Of a stretch of DNA of 45,938 nucleotides, positions 38,941 to 45,677 are shown piece by piece. A model generated the notes under the pieces. That model ran no database searches. It was not told the DNA's origin and saw only the letters and a list, made by a program, of their open reading frames with translations. The DNA is from Lelliottia nimipressuralis (GTDB lineage: Bacteria > Pseudomonadota > Gammaproteobacteria > Enterobacterales > Enterobacteriaceae), in assembly GCF_004115925.1 (NCBI RefSeq), contig NZ_SDDX01000028.1, positions 1-45,938 on the forward strand, read 5' to 3'. Position numbers and translations under genes: made by a program. How positions within the stretch are numbered: position 1 is the first letter of the stretch; the number at the start of each line of letters is the position of its first letter.

Positions 38941-39924
38941 TTAACCGCGAAACCCTTTAGGGATCGTGCTATCGCATTTGATTTCCCCGAACACGCCATT
39001 GCCTTCGGCCAGGTTTACCGGGCACAACCTCAAAACAAGTTCCGGCCAGTTTTTGTGCAGAGTTTTGGCATCCTGAACTTTTGGGCACCACCACGGATCC
39101 CGTTGAATGCGCTCAACCATGTTTCGCATCTGACGGTGTTCACACCCCTGCTCCTCGCGCAGCTTGCGTATCTCGTCAGCCCATACAGGCCAGTCTGGTT
39201 CCCTGGGGCGGGAGATCATCCCGTCGAACTCAGCGGCGCGTTCATGCAGCTCAACGATGCTGGCGTAAAACCACTGTGCAAATTCCAGATCATCAGCCGT
39301 ACCCCAGAGTTTTTTCTTCGCGTCGAAGATCGCTGCTTCGGGGTAGATCTCCGAAAAGTTATCCACAGAAAAATCCTCTTCGGCCTTTTGAGTGATCTCC
39401 TGTGTAATCTCCTGAGTACTCTCTGTGTAATCTCCTGTAAGAAAGTTGGCGGGATCCCCACCAGCTTGTTGGCGGGATTCCCCCCTACTTGTTGGTGGGG
39501 TTGCCGCCATCTTGTTGGGTGTGTTGCCGCCATCCAGTTGGCGGGATTGCCGCCTTCTAGTTGGCGGGGTTGCACCCATCTGTGATTCTGCGCGGTCTGG
39601 AGCCAATAAAAGTGCTTCAAGACGCTCAGTATCAATTTTGTAATGCACAGTCGCCGGCACACCGCGAAGGTCTTCCTGCAGAACACCCAAAGCAACCAAT
39701 CTTTTGCGGGCCGTTTCCTGCTCGTCACGGCTTAATCCGGTCTCTTTTTTGATGTCTTCTCGCGTCTTGTACATCCATTCGCCGTCCATACGGTTATGCC
39801 AGTAGACGAGCTGAGAAAGCAGCACGGCAGCAGCTGGACCAGACTTAACCTTTCCTGCCCTGAGCTGTGCAAAGGCTGGCTGGTATGCAATTGGGCGATC
39901 AAGTAACTGGATCAGTGTTCCCAT
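38941..39924 (-). CDS. Replication initiator (O-type) containing the origin
   Basis: 327 aa. N-terminal winged helix typical of phage replication proteins: AYQPAFAQLRAGKVKSGPAAAVLLSQLVYWH, WMYKTREDIKKETGLSRDEQETARKRL. A linker (residues ~115-165) is the translation of six 23-bp iterons in DNA, which do not keep a reading-frame period. C-terminal block KLWGTADDLEFAQWFYASI..., PDWPVWADEIRKLREEQG, DPWWCPKVQD, NWPELVLRL is the DnaT/O-like domain. No DnaC/P-like loader gene is seen nearby. Confidence 0.82.
   Translation of the reverse strand: MGTLIQLLDRPIAYQPAFAQLRAGKVKSGPAAAVLLSQLVYWHNRMDGEWMYKTREDIKKETGLSRDEQETARKRLVALGVLQEDLRGVPATVHYKIDTERLEALLLAPDRAESQMGATPPTRRRQSRQLDGGNTPNKMAATPPTSRGESRQQAGGDPANFLTGDYTESTQEITQEITQKAEEDFSVDNFSEIYPEAAIFDAKKKLWGTADDLEFAQWFYASIVELHERAAEFDGMISRPREPDWPVWADEIRKLREEQGCEHRQMRNMVERIQRDPWWCPKVQDAKTLHKNWPELVLRLCPVNLAEGNGVFGEIKCDSTIPKGFRG
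39359..39367 (+). promoter_or_regulatory. DnaA box (perfect R1-type)
   Basis: TTATCCACA is the perfect E. coli DnaA recognition sequence, located inside the initiator gene 78 bases from the iteron array, supporting host DnaA involvement. Confidence 0.75.
39393..39438 (-). repeat. Short direct repeats between DnaA box and iterons
   Basis: Four degenerate copies of TAATCTCCTG-type sequence occur about every 12 bases (positions near 39393, 39405, 39417, 39428). Possible unwinding or accessory element of the origin; they also encode the repeated QEIT residues. Confidence 0.45.
39445..39582 (-). repeat. Six 23-bp iterons: probable phage replication origin
   Basis: GTTGGCGGGATTGCCGCC-type units start at 39445, 39468, 39491, 39514, 39537 and 39560: exactly 23 bases apart, with several substitutions. 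Because 23 is not divisible by 3, selection acts on DNA rather than protein. An iteron array within the initiator gene is the lambda O-ori design. Confidence 0.85.
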
Positions 39925-39954
39925 CCAGAACCTCCCCTTTGCTACTTACAAAAT

Positions 39955-40212
39955 TCACGACTTCACCTCAGTGAACTTGCGTTCGAACTCTCTACGGCTC
40001 ATTTCACTCTCGCCGCTGTACCCCTCGCGTTGATATACAACCCGATGCTGCGAACAGCGTAAAACCGTCACCATGCGCCCGCTCTCTGCACGGAACCTCT
40101 TCCCTGGAATTACTTCGCTACGACGCTTCACAGGCTCCTCCGTGAAGCGGTTCTTCATCGCGTTTTTCATGCGCTCTGTTAAGGCGTTAGCCAAATTCTG
40201 GGAAGTACGCAT
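39955..40212 (-). CDS. DUF4222 family protein
   Basis: 85 aa: VIPGKRFRAESGRMVTVLRCSQHRVVYQREGY, CMS-type MSRREFERKF. The family is common upstream of O-like genes in lambdoid phages; function unknown. AGGAGG lies 5 bases before the ATG. Confidence 0.75.
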   Translation of the reverse strand: MRTSQNLANALTERMKNAMKNRFTEEPVKRRSEVIPGKRFRAESGRMVTVLRCSQHRVVYQREGYSGESEMSRREFERKFTEVKS

Positions 40213-40224
40213 AGTGGCCTCCTG

Positions 40225-40635
40225 TTAGTGGTATTGCGGAGCGTCAGAAGTGCATTTGAGTGAACGGCTATAGAGCGACTTAATCGCATCATCGTGCGCA
40301 TCAATAGCGGCTTTTAGTGCGTCCTGAGCCGCCAGCAGCGCCCGGCGTTCAAGCGTGTCGTAAATACTCAATCGGTGCCGAAATGCGCCAGGCAGAACCG
40401 CCAGGATTGCTGGCAACAATTCAGTTATCTTGGCCCGCTGATTCGATGTACGGCCCCCCAGCCAGCGGTGAAATATGTTTTGCTGGTTATTCCACGTCTT
40501 ACCGGGCGCCAGCGGAAGGCTCCCGCCCCCCATGCGCAAGTACTCTGCCGTTATGACTTCAGCAGCGTAGGCCTGCCCTACATCAGAAGCCCATGCCAGC
40601 AAAACGCACTGGATATGTTCGTGTTTGATTTGCAT
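40225..40635 (-). CDS. ydaT: YdaT-like protein (CII-like regulator/toxin domain)
   Basis: 136 aa: MQIKHEHIQCVLLAWASDVGQ, NIFHRWLGG, KITELLPAILAVLP, and DTLERRALLAAQDALKAAI match the YdaT domain of the Rac prophage. YdaT with YdaS lies opposite the repressor gene in Rac-like elements; YdaT has a CII-like regulatory role and is toxic on overproduction. It is coupled to the YdaS-like gene by TAATG. Confidence 0.8.
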   Translation of the reverse strand: MQIKHEHIQCVLLAWASDVGQAYAAEVITAEYLRMGGGSLPLAPGKTWNNQQNIFHRWLGGRTSNQRAKITELLPAILAVLPGAFRHRLSIYDTLERRALLAAQDALKAAIDAHDDAIKSLYSRSLKCTSDAPQYH

Positions 40636-40886
40636 TAATCACTCTCCTTTCGATGTTGTGCGGTATCGTCAGGAATGCCGCTGGTTGGGGTTGGGTGTAA
40701 ATCGGGGCGCAGTTCATGCGGAGTAACACCCGTAGCAAGATAAATTTGCTGTACACGTTCACCGGTAGGCACACGCCCTCCGTATTGATTGACCCATTTA
40801 TGGATTTGAGAGGGCCAAGCTCCGATAGCTCGACCCAATGGGCGAATACCGCCCGCAATTTTTATGGCTTTATCTAAGGCTGTCAT
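40635..40886 (-). CDS. ydaS: YdaS-like Cro-type regulator
   Basis: 83 aa. Helix-turn-helix: ALDKAIKIAGGIRPLGRAIGAWPSQIHKWVNQYG, VPTGERVQQIYLATGVTPHELRPDL, as in YdaS_antitoxin and Cro. First gene of the leftward early operon, divergent from the repressor. GGAG lies 5 bases before the ATG. Confidence 0.8.
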   Translation of the reverse strand: MTALDKAIKIAGGIRPLGRAIGAWPSQIHKWVNQYGGRVPTGERVQQIYLATGVTPHELRPDLHPTPTSGIPDDTAQHRKESD

Positions 40887-40914
40887 TTGGGCTCCAGTTC
40901 ACTAACTGAATTCA

Positions 40915-40943
40915 ATTGTTCACTTAAAAAGAACATATGTCAA
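40915..40943 (-). promoter_or_regulatory. Leftward early promoter with repressor operator
   Basis: On the leftward strand TTGACA (40943-40938), 17 bases, AACAAT (40920-40915). The spacer contains the inverted repeat GTTC-N9-GAAC (operator TGTTCACTTAAAAAGAACA, 40917-40935). Additional GTTCACT half-sites occur at 40897 and 40964. It should drive ydaS-ydaT and replication genes and be blocked by the repressor. Confidence 0.7.
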
Positions 40944-40989
40944 CAATAAGGGAAGTTGAGGGTGTTCACTGCGAGGTTATAATTGCTGG

Positions 40990-41379
40990 ATGGATATGAG
41001 AAAAAAGCAGTACGAGACACCTCTGGCAGAAAGGCTGGACACGATCTCGCAACAATATCATCTGAGCGGTGCAGACTTGGCGCGCATCGCTGAAGTCGGT
41101 CGCTCGTCTGTTAACGCCTGGAGGAAAAGGGGCACTATCAGCAAAGAAGCGGCCATGAAAATTGCTGCTGCTACAAACGTCTCTCTTACCTGGTTGTTAA
41201 CTGGAGAGGAAGATGGCGCCAGCACTCAGCTGGATGACGAAGAACTGGCTTTGGTTGAAACTTTTCGCGCGTTACCGCCCATCGAGCGCAGAAACATGCT
41301 TGCTGCATTCCAAATGCGCCTACAGCAACTTAAAGAGTTCTACGCTAACTATGTAGATCCAAGCACACGACAAAAATAA
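40990..41379 (+). CDS. Phage repressor (CI/RacR-like)
   Basis: 129 aa. N-terminal HTH_3: LAERLDTISQQYHLSGADLARIAEVGRSSVNAWRKRG, MKIAAATNVSLTWLLTG; C-terminal helical part ELALVETFRALPPIERRNMLAAF. There is no S24 peptidase domain, so unlike lambda CI it cannot self-cleave, and induction must go by another path, maybe an SOS-made antirepressor. The start may be 40990 or the ATG at 40996. A terminator follows. Confidence 0.85.
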   Translation: MDMRKKQYETPLAERLDTISQQYHLSGADLARIAEVGRSSVNAWRKRGTISKEAAMKIAAATNVSLTWLLTGEEDGASTQLDDEELALVETFRALPPIERRNMLAAFQMRLQQLKEFYANYVDPSTRQK

Positions 41380-41402
41380 ATTTCTCCTAAACACAAATAC
41401 AT

Positions 41403-41426
41403 AACCGCCTTTTGGCGGTTTTTTTT
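41403..41426 (+). terminator. Repressor gene terminator
   Basis: AACCGCC-TTTT-GGCGGTT then six T residues on the rightward strand, 24 bases after the repressor stop. A strong intrinsic terminator. Confidence 0.9.
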
Positions 41427-41447
41427 CGTCCTTACGACTTCATGATG

Positions 41448-41476
41448 TTGACATATGTTCACTTTAAAAGAACAAT
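41448..41476 (+). promoter_or_regulatory. Rightward early promoter with repressor operator
   Basis: TTGACA (41448-41453), 17 bases, AACAAT (41471-41476). The operator TGTTCACTTTAAAAGAACA at 41456-41474 differs from the one at 40917-40935 at one of 19 positions. Promoter elements and spacing are the same as in the leftward promoter. It should drive the rightward early operon. Confidence 0.7.
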
Positions 41477-41558
41477 GTATCCATCGAAGCACAACAGGTG
41501 CGACAGGCAAAACGTTCCGCTACCCGGCGATACAGGGCAAACAAACTGGAGAGTTGAG

Positions 41559-41822
41559 ATGGAAGAGAAAGAGCTAAAACACGTGATCGCGTTGTTACTG
41601 GAAGATGCAAAACGCCGTCAGGAACTGGAACCAAATGCAGGCACAGAGGCCCGCATTCAGATTGCTAGACTAATGCTTGATTCAGGAGCACCTTCCATCT
41701 TTCGCGAAGAATGCCCATTAACTATGCCGAACAAACAAATTTACCTTTTAACACGCCTTGAGGCTCAATTTGTAATCGGCGTAATTATTCATCTTGAATA
41801 CAGCCAGGCAAAAGGTGATTGA
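41559..41822 (+). CDS. Early gene of unknown function
   Basis: 87 aa: MEEKELKHVIALLLEDAKRRQELEPN, IARLMLDSGAPSIFREEC. GGAG lies 7 bases before the ATG. It is the first gene of the rightward early operon, behind the repressed promoter. No family recognised. Confidence 0.7.
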   Translation: MEEKELKHVIALLLEDAKRRQELEPNAGTEARIQIARLMLDSGAPSIFREECPLTMPNKQIYLLTRLEAQFVIGVIIHLEYSQAKGD

Positions 41823-42030
41823 TGGCTGATACTGCATCCTCACGGACATCGGGCCAAATTTCGTCATTCTGTTTGAGGCAATCAACAGCATTCACCATTC
41901 TTGATACCGAGGCAGACAATTCGACATTTTGCTTCTCCGTAAGGCAGGTGGATATGATGCCAAAAAGAACAAATTTAATTCCCTCTAATTCTCCGTGAGT
42001 AATCTGAGGCAGGGTTTTAGTGGGTTTCAT
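41785..42030 (-). CDS. Possible leftward gene inside the rightward early region
   Basis: 81 aa: MKPTKTLPQITHGELEGIKFVLFGIISTCLTEKQN, REDAVSAINHLLPGC. It has a good ribosome site (AAGGAA, 5 bases before the ATG) and protein-like composition, but it overlaps the 3' end of the rightward gene by 38 bases. If real, it is a convergent gene of unknown function. Confidence 0.5.
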   Translation of the reverse strand: MKPTKTLPQITHGELEGIKFVLFGIISTCLTEKQNVELSASVSRMVNAVDCLKQNDEIWPDVREDAVSAINHLLPGCIQDE

Positions 42031-42166
42031 AGGTTTCCTTACTGGTTGTGTGAGAACTCCAGTATGCCACTGCCGCCTGAGGTGGAGATTTGACCAGGCA
42101 CAAATTCGAAACAGCGTTTCTAAACGTTATTTAAACAAACTATTCATTACTCAAGTGAGAGAAATC

Positions 42167-42469
42167 ATGAAAGTTATTGCACATGGAAAAAAGAGCATTA
42201 GCGAGGCTGTAAAAACTGCTGAAGCTGCGCTTGTGCTGGGGGTTAATAAAGTAATTATTGAATGCGTTCCGGAAGTAATTACTGCTGTAATATCACCTGC
42301 CACCCTAGCGTACTGCCCGGTAACAGAGTGTGGTGAATGCCAGTCAATGCCATGCCCGTTTGGGCATAAGTCGCAAAGATTAGAAAAGCTTCAGGCTGAA
42401 TATGACGCTGCAGAAGAGCATTTAAAAGGAATTGCCAGAAAACTACGTGAGGCTTCAATTCATGGTTGA
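42167..42469 (+). CDS. Early protein of unknown function
   Basis: 100 aa: MKVIAHGKKSISEAVKTAEAALVLGVNKV, then a Cys-rich stretch (CPVTECGECQSMPCPFGHKSQ) that could bind metal, and a C-terminal helix. GAGAG precedes the ATG at 42167. Neighbours suggest a host-interacting early protein. Not recognised further. Confidence 0.7.
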   Translation: MKVIAHGKKSISEAVKTAEAALVLGVNKVIIECVPEVITAVISPATLAYCPVTECGECQSMPCPFGHKSQRLEKLQAEYDAAEEHLKGIARKLREASIHG

Positions 42470-42650
42470 TATGAAGATTGTCCGCAATCGCATTACTGCC
42501 CTACTGGTAAAACAGTCGATTGCTGAGTTTTGTAACGATCAGCAAATGCTGGATGAAGTGAAAACTGAAAAAACAAAGCTTATCGCTGAGGTCGCCATAA
42601 ATGACACCATTATTCGCGCTCGTTTTAACGATTTGCTCCAGCACCACTAA
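42462..42650 (+). CDS. Small early protein of unknown function
   Basis: 62 aa: MVDMKIVRNRITALLVKQSI..., KTEKTKLIAEVAINDTIIRARFNDLLQ. The ATG at 42462 overlaps the previous gene by 8 bases with GAGG 9 bases upstream; a second ATG three codons later is possible. Helical. No family recognised. Confidence 0.6.
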   Translation: MVDMKIVRNRITALLVKQSIAEFCNDQQMLDEVKTEKTKLIAEVAINDTIIRARFNDLLQHH

Positions 42651-42789
42651 TTGCTGTCAGGCAGTTAAAGATATTTATGACACTGAGGCGCAATGCAATC
42701 AGGCCATTTATGAACATCGTTATTTCAACGGTGACTGTTTCGAAGTAGAAAAAACCATACACGCTGACGGAACAAAAACAGGATATTGA
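42601..42789 (+). CDS. DUF1482 family protein
   Basis: 62 aa: MTPLFALVLTICSSTTNCCQAVKDIYDTEAQCN, GDCFEV. This pattern (hydrophobic start, Cys pairs, YDTEAQCN) is that of DUF1482 proteins found in the early operons of Rac-type and other lambdoid phages. A signal peptide or periplasmic location is possible. Overlaps the previous gene by 50 bases. Function unknown. Confidence 0.75.
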   Translation: MTPLFALVLTICSSTTNCCQAVKDIYDTEAQCNQAIYEHRYFNGDCFEVEKTIHADGTKTGY

Positions 42790-42899
42790 ATTTCCGTATA
42801 TTTATTTCACTCATGCCTTAACTGGCAGGGATTCCCGCAACCTGAATTTGCCATTGAAATCACTGCCGCCCTCTCCTGGCGGCTTTCATGGACTAGAAA

Positions 42900-43124
42900 A
42901 TGAAAGAACAAAAACGCTGCGCAATATGCAATCACGAATTTGATAAATCCACCATGCACTACCGGCCAGAAGTTTCGCGCGGATTTACAAAAGAGTGGTT
43001 TTACTGCGATGCATGCAATGAAAAACGACTGAAGTTATTAAATCTGAAATCTGCAAAGACAGCATTTAACAATCAGCGCAGAAATAACTTCAATCGGAGC
43101 AGTATTCGTCGTTCACATTACTGA
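42900..43124 (+). CDS. Small zinc-finger protein
   Basis: 74 aa: KRCAICNHEF and FYCDACNEKRL give two CxxC knuckles 26 residues apart, then a basic tail (NNQRRNNFNRSSIRRSHY). Ribosome site unclear. Probably nucleic-acid binding. Confidence 0.65.
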   Translation: MKEQKRCAICNHEFDKSTMHYRPEVSRGFTKEWFYCDACNEKRLKLLNLKSAKTAFNNQRRNNFNRSSIRRSHY

Positions 43125-43131
43125 GGTGATT

Positions 43132-45003
43132 ATGTCTGTTGAATTAAAAGTATTTGGCGGTGCGCTTTTCGTTAAAGATAAAGCGCTGAAAGAACACCCT
43201 GATTTAAAACCGCTGGCAATATTTGTTAATGCCGCTAAAAAAGGCGTGGCTGAAGCAATTATTGCGGGAAAATTTGCCGAAAACTACCCAGCAAATATTG
43301 AGGATTATTTTAAAGTTAAAATCTGGGAACACCGTGATGAGCTGCCGCAAGTCGCTGCCGATCCCGGCGTGTTCTGCGCGGATTTCTTCGAAAATGTGGC
43401 TATATGGAATGCTTCCGCAGGGGAGCCAGTTGCAAAAACCGCAGAGCCTGAATCACCAGGCGAAGAGTTGCCCCCAGCATTAAAACTGGTGAGCGTGCTG
43501 GATAAAGCCTCACGCGCAGCAGCTCTGGTGCTGTTTGGGCCTGTTATTGAAATCAGCCCAGCTCAGTACGGCCAGATCGTTGATCTGATTAACGATGAAG
43601 ATGGGCATTTTGAGCGCGAATTGGCGGAAGCTGTCAGTCGAGAATCCCGCGTGCTTGCACTGGCGCCAGAACGTCAGAGCGCCCTGCTGGCATGGGTGCG
43701 TGAAACAGCGAAAGATTCGGCGCAATGGACAGATTTAGTCAAGCTACTGGCTAAATGGCTCGATGCGCCAGCCGATAAGCGCCCGCAGGCCAGCACCAGC
43801 AATGATAATCGCACCGACACCGGCGCAACGCTGGGCAGCAGCAACCAAACAGACCGTAGCCCGGATCTGGTGCACGGCATTGCCACGCTTCGGATCGAGG
43901 TCGCTGTTGGTATTTTGAGTTTGCATGATGATATCGATATCTACGCCATCCCGAGTCGTATTCTCATTCCAGCGAAAGCAATGGCTGAAGCCGAGCAGGA
44001 CACGCGCTTTACTACCTGGTGGAAACTGCTTCGCGCCACTCCGGGCATTCTTGATTATTCCCGCGCAGCCATTATCGCGCTGATTAAATCCACTCCGGAA
44101 GCTCTCTGGCTTAAACCCATTGAACTTCGCGAGCACATCAACCGCGAGCTGGTTGAGTTCGATCATGCCAATCCGGATCAGAAAACTATTGATATCGCCT
44201 GCAGCGCGGCACCGCGGATTGCCCCAGGAAAACAAGAGAATGAGAAAACCCAGCAGATTCACGACGACAAAGCTGAAATACCAGCAGTCTGCCCAGCGCG
44301 CGCTGCTGAACTCGACAAAGAACTCAATGCGGCATTTGCCGACAGCGGCAATCAGGAGCAGCCAAAAATTGAAAACCTCGGCGGTGGCGCGTTCACTGTT
44401 GATGCACTGATCGCGAATGCCCCCTCAAATGAGGGTGAAAAACAAGAAGTGCCACCAGCACCAAGCGACCGTGAAATAGAGATTGCCCACGCCCTTAACG
44501 ATCTAATCTACGGCCGCACTCCAATGATGGGCGATGAGGAGGCGGCTGGCGTAGTGTCGTGTACTGGTCATCTGGTGCAGGATGTAATCCCTCTACTGAT
44601 TTCTGACATCGCGACAATTGAATGCTGCCTCTCGCCTGACTTCTCGGACGAGGAGATTCACGACATCGCGACCACAATGCTTGACGCCTGGTCTGATGAT
44701 ATTAACGTTCGTCAAAAAATTGCGCTGGACGCAATTGTGGAATACCGCCGTCCGGAACCGCCAAAATCCGCTGTGCTCAGTTCTCCTTCCGTCACAGCAA
44801 AGTCGAACCCTGCTACTGAACCTGCACGCGAAAAAGGCGAACAACATGCGGCCCTGTCATTCCGGCAGCAGCTAACCATCGCTGCTTTACAGGGCTTGTG
44901 TGCAAATCCTGCTTATTCAAGAGATGGAGATGATTTAGCTCATGCAGCTGTAGAGATAGTTGACGAAGTGATGCGTTACCAGGAGAGCGGCGATGAGCAT
45001 TAA
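43132..45003 (+). CDS. RecE N-terminal region-type protein without nuclease domain
   Basis: 623 aa. Residues ~245-350 (VHGIATLRIEVAVGILSLHDDIDIYAIPSR..., GILDYSRAAIIALIKSTPEALWLKPIELREHINRELVEFDHANPDQKTIDIAC) align with E. coli RecE about residues 265-390, the poorly understood N-terminal region. The C-terminal PD-(D/E)XK exonuclease domain of RecE (about residues 600-866) is absent; instead there are an acidic block (EIAHALNDLIYGRT..., SDEEIHDIATTMLDAWSDD) and a terminal LTIAALQGLCANPAYS module. GAGG lies 5 bases before the ATG at 43132. No separate RecT is visible. Confidence 0.75.
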   Translation: MSVELKVFGGALFVKDKALKEHPDLKPLAIFVNAAKKGVAEAIIAGKFAENYPANIEDYFKVKIWEHRDELPQVAADPGVFCADFFENVAIWNASAGEPVAKTAEPESPGEELPPALKLVSVLDKASRAAALVLFGPVIEISPAQYGQIVDLINDEDGHFERELAEAVSRESRVLALAPERQSALLAWVRETAKDSAQWTDLVKLLAKWLDAPADKRPQASTSNDNRTDTGATLGSSNQTDRSPDLVHGIATLRIEVAVGILSLHDDIDIYAIPSRILIPAKAMAEAEQDTRFTTWWKLLRATPGILDYSRAAIIALIKSTPEALWLKPIELREHINRELVEFDHANPDQKTIDIACSAAPRIAPGKQENEKTQQIHDDKAEIPAVCPARAAELDKELNAAFADSGNQEQPKIENLGGGAFTVDALIANAPSNEGEKQEVPPAPSDREIEIAHALNDLIYGRTPMMGDEEAAGVVSCTGHLVQDVIPLLISDIATIECCLSPDFSDEEIHDIATTMLDAWSDDINVRQKIALDAIVEYRRPEPPKSAVLSSPSVTAKSNPATEPAREKGEQHAALSFRQQLTIAALQGLCANPAYSRDGDDLAHAAVEIVDEVMRYQESGDEH

Positions 45004-45217
45004 GTTTTTCGACAAGGGCGCCACTGCCACCATTACTTTCACCACGTACATTTGGCAATACAGAAAACGTACCCGCTTCATTGATGCAGCGTTGCTGGGA
45101 GCCCCACAGGCTACTTGTTCCGTGAAGCACGGACTGGTGGCAAGAACTGTAATCAGTGGCCCCGTTATCCCCATGATGCGTGCATACAAAATGATTAGGC
45201 AGGAGGCCAACAAATGA
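44993..45217 (+). CDS. Small early protein of unknown function
   Basis: 74 aa: MSIKFFDKGATATITFTTYIWQYRKRTRFIDA. Start overlaps the RecE-like stop by 11 bases. Contains TVISGPVIPMMRAYKMIRQ. No family recognised. Confidence 0.65.
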   Translation: MSIKFFDKGATATITFTTYIWQYRKRTRFIDAALLGAPQATCSVKHGLVARTVISGPVIPMMRAYKMIRQEANK

Positions 45218-45534
45218 GCAGCAAAGCAAAGGAAGTTATCACCACAAGCAAATATGCAGAATTTCCGGACACTTTGGTAACTCTGGAGTTGTGCCGCGCA
45301 TTCGCCCAGGTCGAAAAACGCCGGGTCGGTGAATCATTAAGGGCTTGCGCTCGCATTCTGGCGCGCAAAGCGCAAAACCAGCTGCTAATCGCAACGCTCG
45401 AAGAGATGGGTAAAAGTCAGTTTCCCGAAACTCAAATGGCGAGGATCCGTGACTGTATCCGCCGCATGGAAACAGCGCTCAACAAGAATTTCAACACTCG
45501 CGGGGTGGAACAGCATGTCATTAACAGCCATTAA
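45214..45534 (+). CDS. Early protein of unknown function
   Basis: 106 aa: KEVITTSKYAEFPDTLVTLELCRAFAQVEKRRVGESLRACARILARKAQ, mainly helical and basic. Coupled by ATGA overlap to the preceding gene. Not recognised. Confidence 0.65.
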   Translation: MSSKAKEVITTSKYAEFPDTLVTLELCRAFAQVEKRRVGESLRACARILARKAQNQLLIATLEEMGKSQFPETQMARIRDCIRRMETALNKNFNTRGVEQHVINSH

Positions 45535-45610
45535 GATCCTGATCGCGTTGGTCTTTGTAGTTGCAGTGTTCGGCTTTTTGTTTTGGATTTTAGGCAAAGT
45601 GGAAAGCTGA
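45515..45610 (+). CDS. 31-aa membrane peptide
   Basis: MSLTAIKILIALVFVVAVF... then GFLFWILGKVES. GTGGA lies 5 bases before the ATG; it overlaps the end of the preceding gene by 20 bases. Almost the whole peptide is one transmembrane segment. Function unknown. Confidence 0.55.
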   Translation: MSLTAIKILIALVFVVAVFGFLFWILGKVES

Positions 45611-45629
45611 TTTTTGTTAATCAACCTGC

Positions 45630-45660
45630 GCCAGCCGTTGCGCGTATCGTAGCGGCTGGC
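45630..45660 (+). repeat. Strong stem-loop before the excisionase
   Basis: GCCAGCCG (45630-45637) and CGGCTGGC (45653-45660) form a perfect 8-bp stem with a 15-base loop, immediately upstream of the excisionase ribosome site. There is no T tract. It may modulate translation or decay of the xis-int message. Confidence 0.5.
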
Positions 45661-45677
45661 TATCGCGAGTGATGGCT

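Noticed and set aside
39445..39582. Repeat array as possible CRISPR
   Set aside because: The 23-bp units are directly adjacent with no unique spacers and lie inside a coding gene; they are iterons.
39055..39585. Rightward 176-aa ORF across the iterons
   Set aside because: Antisense to the initiator gene; the repeated Gly/Trp/Arg residues reflect the DNA iterons, not protein selection.
41412..41558. Upstream extension of the first rightward early gene
   Set aside because: It would start inside the repressor terminator and run across the promoter-operator; the ATG at 41559 has its own ribosome site.
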